Source: Diaporthe sp. PMI_573
Lineage: Eukaryota; Ascomycota; Sordariomycetes; Diaporthales; Diaporthaceae
Reading direction: 5' to 3'
Assembly (NCBI GenBank): GCA_021399435.1
Contig: JAJTUP010000011.1
Location: forward strand, 248,001-312,000
Length of the DNA stretch: 64,000 nucleotides
The translations under genes were made by a program, and so were the position numbers. Under the pieces are notes generated by a model that was not told the DNA's origin, made no database searches, and was given only the letters and a program-made list of their open reading frames with translations. Shown here one piece after another: positions 1-10,814 of this stretch. Position 1 is the first letter of the stretch, and every line of letters begins with the position of its first letter.

Positions 1-498
1 CGCGGGCACGGCGGGATCGGGCGATGGCTGGATGAGGCGTAGCAACAAAAACGCTGCGGGCCTGCAACTGCGCAAGCGCATATGCAGGTGCGACTGTCTC
101 CAGCCATGTTGTTTATCCTGCCAAGATGGTTTCCACAGCAGCCAACCACTCAATTGGGCACACGGCCAGGAAAGCGTGACGGGCAACCGTGCCACCCCTG
201 CCGCAGCACCTCGGTCCATCCCGGCATGTCTGGGGCTACCTTGCTCGCTCTCGACGATACGCGATAGCAGCCTCGAAGTTCTTGGGCGGTGAGAAGGCTG
301 AGAGAAAACGTCCTTACTACCTATCCAGATTATCCCTAAATACTGTGGATGTATTTCCTGGTTGGCAAGTAAGCATGATATCACAACAGACTGCCTTGGC
401 AAATGGCATTGTTTTCTGGGAGCCAAGTCCGTGAGTCTCAGCGTAATGTGTCAAATTTGTATTCACTACTTTCTTCGTCCTTATTCTAGTCCAACCAT
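1..498. other. intergenic, left edge
   Basis: No coding signal is recognised here. The short open frames show no family resemblance and overlap each other in several frames. The right part is presumably the 3' flank of the peroxygenase gene on the minus strand. The region could also hold the flank of a gene left of the window. Confidence 0.4.
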
Positions 499-1248
499 CT
501 AGCTGGTGCTGGTCGCGATCAGCTGCGACAGGCCGAGGACCTGCGCTGTGGTGATCGGCGTCGACGAGGTGTTGAAGCCCTCCTTGAATGGTAGCCGCTC
601 CTCCTCGAATACGACCCTCATCCAACCCAGCGGTGCGGCGGGCTCGGTGAAGCTCCCCCCAAGTGTTCCCAGGATCACTGCGGACTCGCCCAGGGACACG
701 GTGACCTGGCTGGAGGTCAGGTTGAATGTCGGGTTGGTTGCCTGGGCTGTGGCGATACGCTGGCTCCTTGCCGAGGCCATGGTCTTGTAGTCAACCGTCG
801 AATCCACCGCGCCGGCCTCGAGATACCCCCGTGTCTCGCCCCAGACTGTCTCGTTAAATGTCTTGGCGTCACCAGTCACTGCGAAGTCCGCACGCGAGAT
901 GCTGCCGTCGTGCTCGATGACGTTGTGCTTCGCAATGTCGTCGAGGTTGAAGGTGCTAGAGTTGCCTGTCGTTGATGTTGCGAACGCCGGGGTCCCGAGC
1001 GTACGCACGAGTGCCTCGTCGAAGTTGATGGCCTGCCCAATGCCCGAGATGAGGTCTTGCATGCTGATCTCCCTCCCGTCTCGGGCGAGGTAGCCGTGGT
1101 TGGCGAGGGAGTTGAGCATTGGGCAGGGAGAACGCTTGGCCGAGGCGTCGGGGGCTTGCCAGCCAAAGTTGGGGTCTTCATCACGCCGTATGGCAAGGGC
1201 GTGGGCTGACATGGCGCATGAGGCGGCGGCGACCAGTGAGGCGCGCAT
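499..1248 (-). CDS. Heme-thiolate peroxidase / unspecific peroxygenase (chloroperoxidase family), short type
   Basis: This 249-residue intronless gene encodes a secreted heme-thiolate enzyme of the chloroperoxidase/UPO family, which uses H2O2 for oxygen transfer or halogenation. Residues 1 to about 19 form a signal peptide (MRASLVAAASC..., Ala-rich). The family signatures are in order: PCP at 41-43, where Cys42 would be the heme ligand; EHD at 112-114, the Mg-site and catalytic motif; and Glu188 in a SLGES context, which fits the distal acid-base residue by spacing of about 75 residues. Two or three Asn-X-Ser/Thr sites (NSS, NET, NLT) suggest N-glycosylation. I chose the ATG at 1248 because it starts the signal peptide; a longer in-frame start 78 bp upstream would bury it. 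The length matches the short UPO group (about 230-260 aa). The substrate cannot be predicted. Confidence 0.85.
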   Translation of the reverse strand: MRASLVAAASCAMSAHALAIRRDEDPNFGWQAPDASAKRSPCPMLNSLANHGYLARDGREISMQDLISGIGQAINFDEALVRTLGTPAFATSTTGNSSTFNLDDIAKHNVIEHDGSISRADFAVTGDAKTFNETVWGETRGYLEAGAVDSTVDYKTMASARSQRIATAQATNPTFNLTSSQVTVSLGESAVILGTLGGSFTEPAAPLGWMRVVFEEERLPFKEGFNTSSTPITTAQVLGLSQLIATSTS

Positions 1249-2669
1249 TGTTAAATGAATGTTTGTATGTAAAGAGAGACTGTGCTTTCTGTCAAAAAGA
1301 ACGTGTGACGGGTGGCTGAGTGTCAAAGAGAGCTGTGTGATGAGCAGTCAGGGCAGTGATCTGGAGTGAAGAGTGAAGCCATCTTATTATAACAGCTTCT
1401 ACCTCGACCTCGTAAGTGGGCTTCGCACAGCCAGGGCTGGCTGTATGCCTCGGTCGACCATAGAAGAGTTTATTATTAGCTATGCTGTTAGTTTTTAAAA
1501 TATCGTCCCATCGTCCCATCGTCCCATCGCACATCACCCGTTCCCGGTTCACCAGCGGGCGCCCCGCGAGCCCGGCCAATCCGACAGAACCGTCCAATGT
1601 TCTACATGGCAGCTTCGCCGAGGCGGCCGGGCTTTCCCACGCATGAAACTTGACCATAGAAGCCTGGAAATAGGGGGTCGGGCTGGGATTGCATGGAGGG
1701 GTCATATCCACCGCGATCTGTATTTACCTTGGCTGTGCCGAGCAGGGGACGGTCTACACGGGTTCATCCTGACAGCTTCAGCCTTGGTGGGCTGCTGAAA
1801 GCCACTTGCTCACAAATTCCCACATTGTAATTGGTCCAGGGGCGATGGTTACCATGGATGGTTTGAAAATAATGAATACGAATGGCATCTTGCCTGGTCG
1901 ACTGCTGCGTAAGGGGTTTCCCTACGTGTGCGAGTAATGTTGCGCTTGGCACCTCGACAAAAAACATAACACTAGACAGTTGGAGATAGATGCGGCGAAA
2001 CCACGCATTTTCCACGAGGGGAACAAGGAACACGCGCTCGTGGCCTTGTATGAAATACTGTCCTCCCCCTTTCCTGATTCAAAAGCCCCGTTGTGCTCGC
2101 CAGGGGCAAGCAGTGTGGTTCCTTCGTGGCTGTGGACCTCGACAATGTTTGGTTGACAGGCATTGTGAGCCTCAGCCCTATAACGTCGTTTCAAGCACGG
2201 GAAAGCCGCCCTTGAAGCTTGGACATAACCTTAAATGCCGATGGGTAAGCTGAAGGCAAATCTGGTCGAGCTTAGGGCAGTGTTAAGAATAGCCAGCTGC
2301 TGAAGAGTTTATGCAATGTGTGGTCCAGGCGCCGACTTGGCGGACAAATTGCTAGGGGGTGTTAAAAACCTTAATAGGCGCAGCGAGACTTGTTATGAGA
2401 CGGCTTCGAGCGCGAACAATGTCTACCTTGGTTTTCAAAAAGAGTTGGGTATTTTTGTTTTCCGGCCAGCCCTTCTAAACCGAACATCCCTGCTCTTGGT
2501 AGACAGGAACGTGACCAGGGGGCCAAGGACTTTATCGCTTGCAGATACCTGCCAAAGAATCAGACAAATGATTTTGCACCTGCTGAACGCCATATTCCCC
2601 GGCCGATCTATTATAGACTTGTACATCGTGACCACTTCATCATCAACACAAAAACCGTTCTGTCATGTC
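1249..2669. other. intergenic 1.4 kb
   Basis: This is the upstream region of the minus-strand peroxygenase gene and the downstream flank of GGC1. Near 1500-1525 there is a short tandem repeat built on CATCGTCC (three near-copies). No conserved protein was recognised in any frame. Confidence 0.4.
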
Positions 2670-3776
2670 TTATTTGGATAGCGCCTTATCGAAGGCCGGG
2701 ATCAGTGTCTGAGCAAGCCAGAAGGAGAACACCAGCTTAGGCCCGGTCATGAGGAGCTGCAGGAAACTGATTAGCAGGCGCTCGACCCACACTTTGGTGT
2801 CCTTATTTGGAGGCCACATTCGACGTACCTTAGGCACAAGACCCTTGAAGAAGGCGCCAACTCCTTCGTTCCTGGCCATCTTGGTCAGGATCCGGAACCC
2901 GCTCTCGGGGTTCTCGAAGTTCCTGTTTTGGATGCGCGTCTTGATGACATCGAGCGGCGCAGACACAACGAGCGAGGCCGTCGCACCGGCGATTGAGGCG
3001 ACGAAGTTCTGGAACCATGTAGCCTTGTTGTAATCCTGCAGCTTGAACATGTACTCCTTGGCGAAGGCCGACCCTCCGAAGAGCGCGAAGCTGCCAGGGG
3101 CGTTCCGCGCCGCCGTCCAGCCCCAGCCCCTGTACAGCCCGAAGCCCTCGTCCGCGACGATCCTAAGCACGCCGCGGCCGCGAAACGCCTCGGGGTTTGT
3201 TTGGCGCTTGATCTTAAGCACGTCGAGGGGCAGGAGGACGATCTCGCCGATGCCGATGAGCGACCCTGCGGTGGAGTGCAGGATGGCCTTTCCAGTTTTC
3301 TTGCCGAAAGCGTTCTCAAAGTCCGAGCCGTAGTGCTTGGTCAGGTAATCACGGGCCACGGGCTGTCCGCCATATTTGTATATCCTCTGGAGGACCTTGT
3401 AACCTGCCGCGTATCCCAGGCCGGGGAACAGTGACACAAACTTCCGGCCGATGGGAGCGGCGGCCTTGTCCTTGAAGATGACGGCGGAGAGCTGCGAAGA
3501 GTTCTTGATCTTGGTCTCGTTGCTCATGAGTCGCTTCGCGATCGTGTCGACCTGCCACGCCCCAACGAGTTTAGCACTGGTTCCGTACCATTCATCCGCG
3601 TTTGGAGCTTTCGGTAGCTTACAGGGTGGAAGACAGCGAGCTCAGAGATACCAGCAGAACCTGGGAAAGTCAGTACCAGTCGATCCAAGCTTATGATGAT
3701 CGCGGGCGCACGTACCGGAGCCCAGCAGGCGCGCCAGGTTGGACTCCCTCTCCGTTGTGCCAGCTTGGGGCGACAT
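2670..3776 (-). CDS. GGC1: Mitochondrial GTP/GDP carrier (GGC1/YHM1)
   Basis: Inner-membrane mitochondrial carrier that exchanges GTP and GDP and is needed for mitochondrial nucleic-acid synthesis and iron balance. The exons (minus strand) are 3716-3776, 3623-3660, 2829-3551 and 2670-2756, giving 302 residues (yeast Ggc1 has 300). The last intron (2757-2828) is 72 bp and stays open in frame, so an unspliced reading would carry a false 24-residue insert. Its removal restores a GLVPK-LLMTGPK junction that matches my recollection of the yeast protein. The three carrier signatures are at HPVDT (about 32-36), PLDVLKIKR (about 141) and PLDVIKTRI (about 232). The long conserved block LFPGLGYAAGYKVLQR is diagnostic of this carrier rather than of generic carriers. 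The ATG at 3776 gives a short N-terminus followed by ESNLARLLGSG, as in fungal orthologues. Confidence 0.93.
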
Positions 3777-4336
3777 CTTTGCGAATTCGAATGGTCTACG
3801 CGAAAAGAATGGCAAGGAACGCTGGCAGAACTGAGGGTAAGGAATTGGCACGGCGGGCGCTGAACAATTGATCGCGTGCGGGAGGAGAAAGTCTAAGAGG
3901 GCCTGCAAGCTCCGAGTCTCGCTCGAGATTTTTTTTACCTGCCCTGTCCGCGGTGGAGAGCCCGGTCCCCACTGAGCTCCCCACACTACCGCGCTAAGGT
4001 TACCGCCTGCATGGGTTGTTAGATGGCATCAGACAATGTCAGTATTCTGGCCTGCAGGTTGAACTCTACAGAGTTATATTACTGTGCTAATCATGAAGGG
4101 CATTCATTCCGTGGTAACTATGCTCTCACAATATCTCAAAGAAGCGCTGCCCATGATATATCTACCATCTCGCTTCAGCGTCTTTAGTACTGGGTATAGG
4201 TATTTTTGCCCATATCTGGGCCATCGGCTAGCCAGCCGTGAGAGTCCATTAAATACGCCGCCATGTTGTGAAACCGTGCAAATTTTGTCCCCCGAACGCC
4301 GTCAATGCAGTTCGCCCCGGATCCGGGTTTTGCCAA
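3777..4336. other. intergenic between GGC1 start and RPC82 stop
   Basis: This is the promoter side of GGC1 and the 3' side of RPC82, both on the minus strand. I see no gene. A T/A-rich run lies near 3930. Confidence 0.4.
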
Positions 4337-6550
4337 TTAGAAATCCCGCAGGGTGCCGACAAGGCTGTCCAGTCTCATGATCTGAGCCAGGAGCTTTTCC
4401 TGTATCTCCGAGATGCGGACGAACCGGTTGTAGAACCGGCCCTCCAGCAGCTCCTTCTCCCGGCCACGGACGTCGTCGCGCCTGACCGTGTCGAGAACTT
4501 CTCGCTCCATCTCTCTTTGGACCTCGAGCCGCTGCAGGCATCGGAGCATGGTCTTGTAGGTACTGTCGAGGAGCCGGTCGAGGCAGCGGCCCGTGTCCGT
4601 CCAGTACAAGAACAGGGTGCGGCTAGCACTCCGGTTGTTGTCTCGGGGGACCTCCTGCATGTCCACATACCCAAGCATCTGCATCTTCAACATCAGTTTC
4701 TGGACCTCCCCCTTGGACATGAGAGCCAGGCTCGGCAGTGTTTTCTCGTCCATCTTGCCCACTCGTCGGAGTATGCGCACCAGCCGAAGCCCACTCTGGC
4801 CGACGCTGCGCTCAATCACGGCGTCTAGTTCCACCTGTTGCAGGCCTCGCATGAGCGGCTCGAAATCGACGGTCCACTGTTCCATGGCGCAGTGACGGAG
4901 AAATTTGTGCTGGCTTTCACATAACAGCAGAAGGTGTTGGCGGAAGTGCTCCTTTCGAGAAAGCTTCGCTGGCCCGTTGTCATTGAACTTGACTTTGGTT
5001 TCCTTCGTCCCATTCGCACCGTTAGTGAACGGCTTCAGGTCCACACCTTCGTCGTCGTCCTCGGCGGCGTGGCTTGAAGGCTCCTCTACCTCCATCTCGT
5101 CCTCATCAGAACTTGCCTCGCCTTCAACCTCGGCCTCATCGAAAGGAGGCTTCTTCATGTTAGGCGGGTGCTCCTGGATCTGGTTTGCACTCTTGCGGTC
5201 GGTTGCCTTAGCGCCCACCTTGCCAATGCCAGCGGAGACATCGAGTGATGGGCTCAGGTTGTCGTAAGCCTCGTTTGTGGACACTCGACGGCCATGTGGA
5301 TATTCTTCATCGTCGCCAATGTCAATGTCTGGGTCCGATCGGCATCTGGATATCCTCTTGCTGAGTTGCTGTAGGAGAGTCGCATAGACCTCGGCGGTGG
5401 TCTCGCCGTAGACCTCAGAAACGACATAAACAAGCTGTTGGTTGCGGAGCTCTACGGCGCATTTCTCGTAATTGACACGCAAGGCAATGTCTCCCTGTAG
5501 GGGGGTCAGCTGTGCTCAAACAAAGCCAGTCACAAGCAACCTACATCGATGAGCAAGTCGCTGTCCGAGGCACCACTGCCGTTCGTGTAGCTCCAGCCTG
5601 AGAGCTTTCTCCGCTTGCTCATGGATATCTTGGATTGGAGTGTGCCTTTGAGACTGAGCGGCTCGTCTCGCACTTCTCGCAGTCGCTTGGCCCTCCTGAT
5701 GGCATAGTCCTCCTTGCCCTTGGCACCACGGACACCTCCGGCGAAGAAGGTCTTGAGGATCTCGTCTTCGAGGGCTTTGTGTCTATCTTCCAAGCTCCTG
5801 AATGACTCTTCGGTGACGGTGCCAACCAGCTCGGCCTGGATCAGCCGGCAGAGGACATCGTCGAGCTGCTCCAGAGACTTGACGTAGAGCCCAGTTGTGC
5901 TGTCCTTCCTTACTTCGCCAGACCCTGTCTCGTCGTCGTCGCCGCCGAGGTTGTTCGCATCTCCGTTGACGACCGCCGCGTGCCGTGCAGCTTGCTTGAA
6001 CTTGGCCTGGTAGGCGTCCCTGAGATCTTGGACCTTGGCATGACCCATACTCAGCAGGTTCTGTGTGACTTCCTTCTCTTCTTCACCGTATACCGCAGCG
6101 ATCATGTCCAGTATCTTGCCGATGCGTACAATATTATAGGCTGCGTCGAGATTCGGTGCGTAAACGGCATGGCCGGATTCTACTTTCCAATATAGGAGGT
6201 TGTTCTGAACGAGTACAACGAGCCCATGGCGAAGTTGGCGTGTGTTGAGCGAGGTATATTGGATGAGCTGTGGGATAGACGATCGGCCCTTCTTCATGAG
6301 GGCTGCAAAGATGCGCTGTGAGAGTAGTCAGCCACATGTCCGACCGCAATGTGCCGCCGCCCCCGTGGGCGCTGGCAGAGGTGCACGATTTGCGACGGAT
6401 GAACGTACAGATGGCAGTTCGCCATAGACATCGTCGACGAGAAGAGCGCACAGCTCAGCAAGGCTTTTGGTCTACGAGCCGGATTGTCAGTGCACGCCCC
6501 AGAAGCTCTCGTAACAAGCTGGTGGGGACATTTTTACTTACCACCTGCAT
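4337..6550 (-). CDS. RPC82: RNA polymerase III subunit C82 (RPC3/RPC82)
   Basis: Subunit of the C82-C34-C31 subcomplex that positions RNA polymerase III at tRNA and 5S promoters; nuclear. The exons (minus strand) are 6542-6550, 6409-6471, 5545-6315 and 4337-5494, together 2001 bp and 666 residues (yeast 654). The first exon is only nine bases (Met-Gln-Val), joined to TKSLAELCALLVDDVYGELPS. That micro-exon has a perfect GTAAGT donor and a TAG acceptor and removes an in-frame stop. The conserved sequence RQLRHGLVVLVQNNLLYW (the first winged helix) and LRVNYEKCAVELRN support the call. Residues around 390-470 form an acidic, probably disordered insert. A basic cluster, SKRRKLSG, near the end of exon 3 may be nuclear-targeting. 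The C-terminus is helical and probably a coiled coil. The start is 1.2 kb from QCR2, head to head. Confidence 0.92.
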
Positions 6551-7726
6551 GGCAACAGGCAAATGGGAGGGATGAAGATGCGGGCGGGAATGGGTGGATT
6601 GGATGCTGGAGATGCGGCCGCTTGAGATCCTCTCACTATCCCAAGTTGGCCTTTAATGCTACCGTGGAGTCATTTGGTAGTGTCAGGAGGGTTCGTGATT
6701 GACGAACGGAGAAACCAGTAGCCGCCTACAGGAACAAAGGTATCCAAAAGAGAAATCGGGCAGTGAAGCTGTAGCAGGAAATTTTGGGCGGTGGGTAACG
6801 ACAAATTTGCGAGTGAGTCGCATGCGCCTTGACTGCCCCTCCATGTGCGTCGCCGGTGACTCGTTAGTGTAGAGTAGAGCCTCGAGCTCCACGAGTTGGG
6901 GTCCAACGGTACGTACCTGGCACCCTGGGGAGTGGACTGATCCATTTAGCAAAGCGCCAATCCACAATTTGGCCTTTACTTGGGTACACAGTAGGCCCAT
7001 GGTGAGCTGCTAGTTCAGCCCAAAGCTATGAAAACAACCTCGGGAATTCATCTACAAACATTGAATCTGAGGTTCTGATTTCCACGTAGAGGATATCGCT
7101 GTGGGAGCCCTCGGGGAGGAGGAAGGAAGCAATGTTTGTTTAATCCAATTGTGCCGTTCCTCTGAGCACTGCGAGTATGTATGAATCTCGTGCCTGTATA
7201 TATACGGATTCATTCAAATAAATGAGTTGCTTTTCAAGAGGCTTTGGTGAAATCGGGGAAAAGGAGCAAGAGAATCCTCAATGACTGCATGCTTTGGTAG
7301 CTGACATGGTGGACTTGAGAGGCACCCGTTCTTTGGGCAACTGCTAGCTAACACGCGACTGCCTGCCTGGTGACCTAAGCGCAAACTTTTGCCTCTTGTC
7401 TCTTATGCTCAGAAAATCAGAGAGACTGACAGAATCAGAAATTGCATCAAGTTAAGCCAGCTTCAAGTTGAAATATCCAGGCTTGCCAATCAATCAATCA
7501 TACAAGGCGGGTTGGATGGCCCCCCCCCCGGTGCAACTAAGCCTCCCTCCAGCCAATCCGAGCCCAGAAGTTGCTGCTTAGGCCGGGGCGAACCGGAATT
7601 TCTTGCTGGCTTCCCGGGCCAGGTCAATCTCGAAAGCTTCGTTTCCTGCCAGAACAGGTTCCCGTCACTCGGTCGCAGACACCAAAGCCCCGTCAATTGA
7701 CACACCCACCACCCACCCCTCACATC
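6551..7726. other. divergent promoter region RPC82/QCR2
   Basis: A 1.2 kb region between divergently transcribed genes. A TATA-like stretch (TATATATA) lies near 7196-7204, about 520 bp before the QCR2 ATG. The 50 bp before the QCR2 ATG are C/A-rich (CACCCACC runs), as is common in filamentous-fungal core promoters. A short CAAT repeat (caatcaatcaat) is at 7490-7500 and a run of nine or ten C at 7521-7530. No gene was recognised. Confidence 0.4.
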
Positions 7727-9320
7727 ATGATCGGCCGATCAGCTCTGACGAGGGGAGCCCGTCTTGCCCTCCGCAGGCAGGACTGCGCCAGCCTAGCCCA
7801 GCGACGCGGGTACGCCGCCGCCGCCGCCTCCACCGAGACCGCATCCTACGAGTCGGCAGACATCAACGGCATCAAGGTCGCCAGCCGCGACCCCCGGGGC
7901 CCCACCGCTCGCGTCGCCGTCGTCGCAAAGGCCGGCACCAGGTACCAGCCGCTGCCTGGCCTGTCGGTCGGACTCGAGGAATTTGCCTTTAAGGCGAGTC
8001 AACACAACGCCCCAAGCCCCAAGCCCGCGACGCACACGGATGGATGAGCTAATTTGTTGTCCCGCATGCAGAACACCGACAGACGGTCGGCCCTGAGGAT
8101 CACAAGAGAGTCTGAGCTTCTGGGAGGCCAATTGACTGCATACCACACCCGAGAGGCTCTTGTGGTGGAGGCCGCCTTCCTGCGGGATGACCTGCCCTAC
8201 TTCACTGAGCTCCTCGGTGAGGTTATCACCAAGACGAGATACTCGAGTACGTGGGCTGAAAAGGCTTCCTACATGCGATGCTGGTTGAGGGGGCGACCTG
8301 GCTAACGCTCTTGTGTCCAGCCCACGAGTTTCATGAGGAGATTGAGAACATCGTGCACCTGAAGCAGGCCAAGCTCACCAACAACGCCCTAGGCCAGGCC
8401 CTCGACAACGCCCACTCCGTCGCCTTCCACAAGGGCCTGGGCTCCTCCATCTACCCATCCAGCTCGACGACCCTGGGGCCCTACCTGAACGAGAACTCCG
8501 TCGCCGCTTTCGCCGAGACCGTCTACACCAAGCCCAACATCGCCATCGTTGCCGATGGTGCCAGCCAGGCGAGCCTGTCCAAGTGGATCGAGCCCTTCTT
8601 CCGGGACGTTCCCGCGTCGGCTTCGAGCCCCCTGCAGCTATTCACCGAGGCTACCAAGTACTATGGTGGCGAGCAGCGCACATCTCTTCCCGGCTCTAAC
8701 GCAGTGGTTCTTGCCTTCCCCGGCCACAACCTGCACTCCGACAAGGCCGACGTCGCCATCCTGACCGCCCTCCTCGGCGGCCAGTCCAGCATCAAGTGGT
8801 CACCCGGCTTCAGCCTCCTCTCCAAGGCCTCCGCTGCCGCACCCGGCTCTACTATCGTGGCCAAGAACTTGGCCTACACCGACGCCGGTCTCCTGACCAT
8901 CCAAATCACTGGTAGCTCTGGCGCAGTAAGGAAGGGTGCTGAAGAGGCCGTCAAGGCCCTCAAGAGCGTTGCCGAGTCTGGTGTCACCAAGGAGGTCCTG
9001 TCCAAGGCCATCGCAAAGGCAAAGTTCGACCTGCTGTCCCAGAACGAGCTCACGGGAACTGGCATTGTCTCCGCGGGCAACAGCCTGATCCACGGCGGAA
9101 AGATCTTCCAGGTCACGGAGGCTCTCAAGGGCTACGAGGCAGTCACTGCCGAGAAGGTCAAGGCGGTAAGTTTCGACAGCACCCTGGTTGAGAATGTTGA
9201 AGATACTAATACTTACCCTGTCAGGCGGCGAAGGCGTTGTTGGACGGCAAGGCGACGGTGGCAGCAGCGGGAGACCTGTATGTGCTCCCATACGCAGAAG
9301 AGATCGGCCTCAAGGTATAG
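7727..9320 (+). CDS. QCR2: Cytochrome bc1 complex subunit 2 (core protein 2)
   Basis: Core protein of respiratory complex III in the mitochondrial inner membrane, an M16-peptidase-like protein without catalytic zinc residues. The exons are 7727-7993, 8072-8246, 8321-9165 and 9225-9320, 460 residues in frame. Residues 1-28 are Arg/Ala-rich (MIGRSALTRGARLALRRQ) and fit a matrix targeting peptide. The protein continues with ESADINGIKVASRD, AGTRYQPLPGLSVGLEEFAFKNT and ITRESELLGGQL, typical of fungal QCR2. The first intron (7994-8071) has a GC donor (AAG|GCGAGT); no GT nearby keeps the conserved FAFK-NTDRRSALR junction. The last intron holds a textbook tactaat branch site. Downstream, ATP15 starts after 416 bp on the same strand, so two oxidative-phosphorylation genes lie side by side. 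Confidence 0.95.
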
Positions 9321-9736
9321 AATCTTAGTTCGTTACACGCATCAATTGAGGGGGTGGATAAATGTATCAACAGTCCAAAGCCGTTGTAGACGTGCCACGA
9401 GGCTCTGTGAATATAGCACTTTTCTAGACAGGGACATCGCAAAATTTCACTTTGTTCACGGAAATACTAGGATATGTAAACAGGGTGGATTGTCGCCCGT
9501 GATCTCTCAAGACTCGCATGGATCCAAATCACTCATCCAACGAGAAAGGCGGGCTTGGAGGCGAAGCTGGGTTCCTGACGGCGGGGGTCACGTGATGACT
9601 AAGGCCCGGTCCCGTCCGTAGCTCGCCCGGCTGGCTCGTTCGCTTGAGCTGTTTTGTCGCGGACCTTGGAATCGCCGTCACCACCCTCCACCCCAAGAAA
9701 CCCGTTCATCCTCAACCCCACAAACAATCAGACAAG
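9321..9736. other. intergenic QCR2-ATP15
   Basis: A 416 bp spacer serving as the QCR2 3' end and ATP15 promoter. The last 80 bp are CA-rich with caccctccaccccaag, a pyrimidine/CA leader typical of ribosomal and mitochondrial genes in these fungi. Nothing else was seen. Confidence 0.4.
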
Positions 9737-10129
9737 ATGACGTTCGCGTGGAAGGCTGCAGGCCTTAGGTGAGTACCCATTGACACGCCTATCAGATCTG
9801 CACCAGCCGATTGCCCGGCTCAGTTCCGAAGACTGACGGGGCGTTTCCTTGCAACCGCGCAGCTACAACCGCTACCTCGCCGTCGCCGGCCGCGTCGTGC
9901 GCCGAAGTCTGAAGGACGACAAGCGACTCGCAGCCGAGCGCCGGGGAGACATGGACCTGCGATTCGCCAAGTGGGAGGTGAGTTGAATCTGCAACACAGG
10001 GAAGCATGGTGTGCCCGATGCAGACGAGGACTGATCGATGTGGAATGGCAGAACGGCAAGCAAGGCGAGGTCAAGAACCTTGCGCAGGCAAACGCTGCGC
10101 TGGCCGAGAATGCCGGATCTTCGTCATAA
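9737..10129 (+). CDS. ATP15: Mitochondrial ATP synthase subunit epsilon (ATP15)
   Basis: A small, easily missed gene for the epsilon subunit of the F1 central stalk. The exons are 9737-9768, 9863-9977 and 10052-10129, 225 bp in frame and 74 residues (family about 60-75). The product starts MTFAWKAAGLS and continues YNRYLAVAGRVVRRSLK and then RFAKWENGK. The Trp-Lys-x-Ala-Gly-Leu-Ser-Tyr-Asn-x-Tyr start is the hallmark of the eukaryotic epsilon family. All introns are GT-AG with GTGAGT donors. The hydrophilic C-terminal tail (NAALAENAGSSS) is variable in fungi. It lies directly behind QCR2 in the same orientation. I am confident of the identity; only the last few tail residues depend on the third exon call. 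Confidence 0.93.
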
Positions 10130-10814
10130 GGTGCATATGGGAGGAAGCAATTGCGAGATGGGATTGAGGAGGTGCATGAATAGAGATGGAGGGCATGGCG
10201 TAGCGCTCCGACAACCTCGGGAAATACGTGCCCCGGGGGTCAATATGGATGCGTAGGCTGGATGTATCATATGGCAGAGCGTCGGAAAGAGCCAATTGAC
10301 ACAACATAACCGCCGTCATTCCTCCAGGGCCATGGTTTTATGATGTTAAGTGAACCGCAGTGCCAGCAGTAATTGCCCGCCCTACGATCTCGGGCCCTGC
10401 CGCGAGAAACGGCGGGCAGTAAAATGGACTAGCAAAGCGTCTTAGCTTCTCGACTGCGACGACCAACTTCAACCCCTACAATGCGATATGTGTTTTCCTT
10501 TTTAAGTCAGAACCTGTCTAGTTTCACCTGTGACCGGAGTAAGGAGTGCACGCTCTGATGCTCGATTGTTGAGTTACGGTGGAACTCCGGAGGGCAGTCG
10601 TCAAATCTCTGCCCGACACGATCCGAGGTCGTTTGAACCTGAACCTTCGTCCATTAGGCAGGGCCACCTAGGCTGCACTGCACTGCACCGCACTGCACCG
10701 TGAGCTGCACCTGCGCCATTCCCAACAAAAGCCATTTTGTGTCTCCCCTTGCCGTGCCGCATCGATGAATGATTCCAGCCCGCCATCAGTCATACCGGAT
10801 TTCGACGAGGCAAT
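10130..10814. other. intergenic ATP15-MAK10
   Basis: A 685 bp spacer. It contains a short CTGCACTGCAC-type repeat at about 10673-10712. A start codon at 10765 opens a 17-codon frame ending at TGA 10816-10818, four bases into the proposed MAK10 start. It could be a small upstream open reading frame of MAK10. No other gene was seen. Confidence 0.4.

Noticed and set aside
4268..4828. 186-residue open frame on the plus strand
   Set aside because: Antisense shadow of RPC82 exon 4; no family resemblance.
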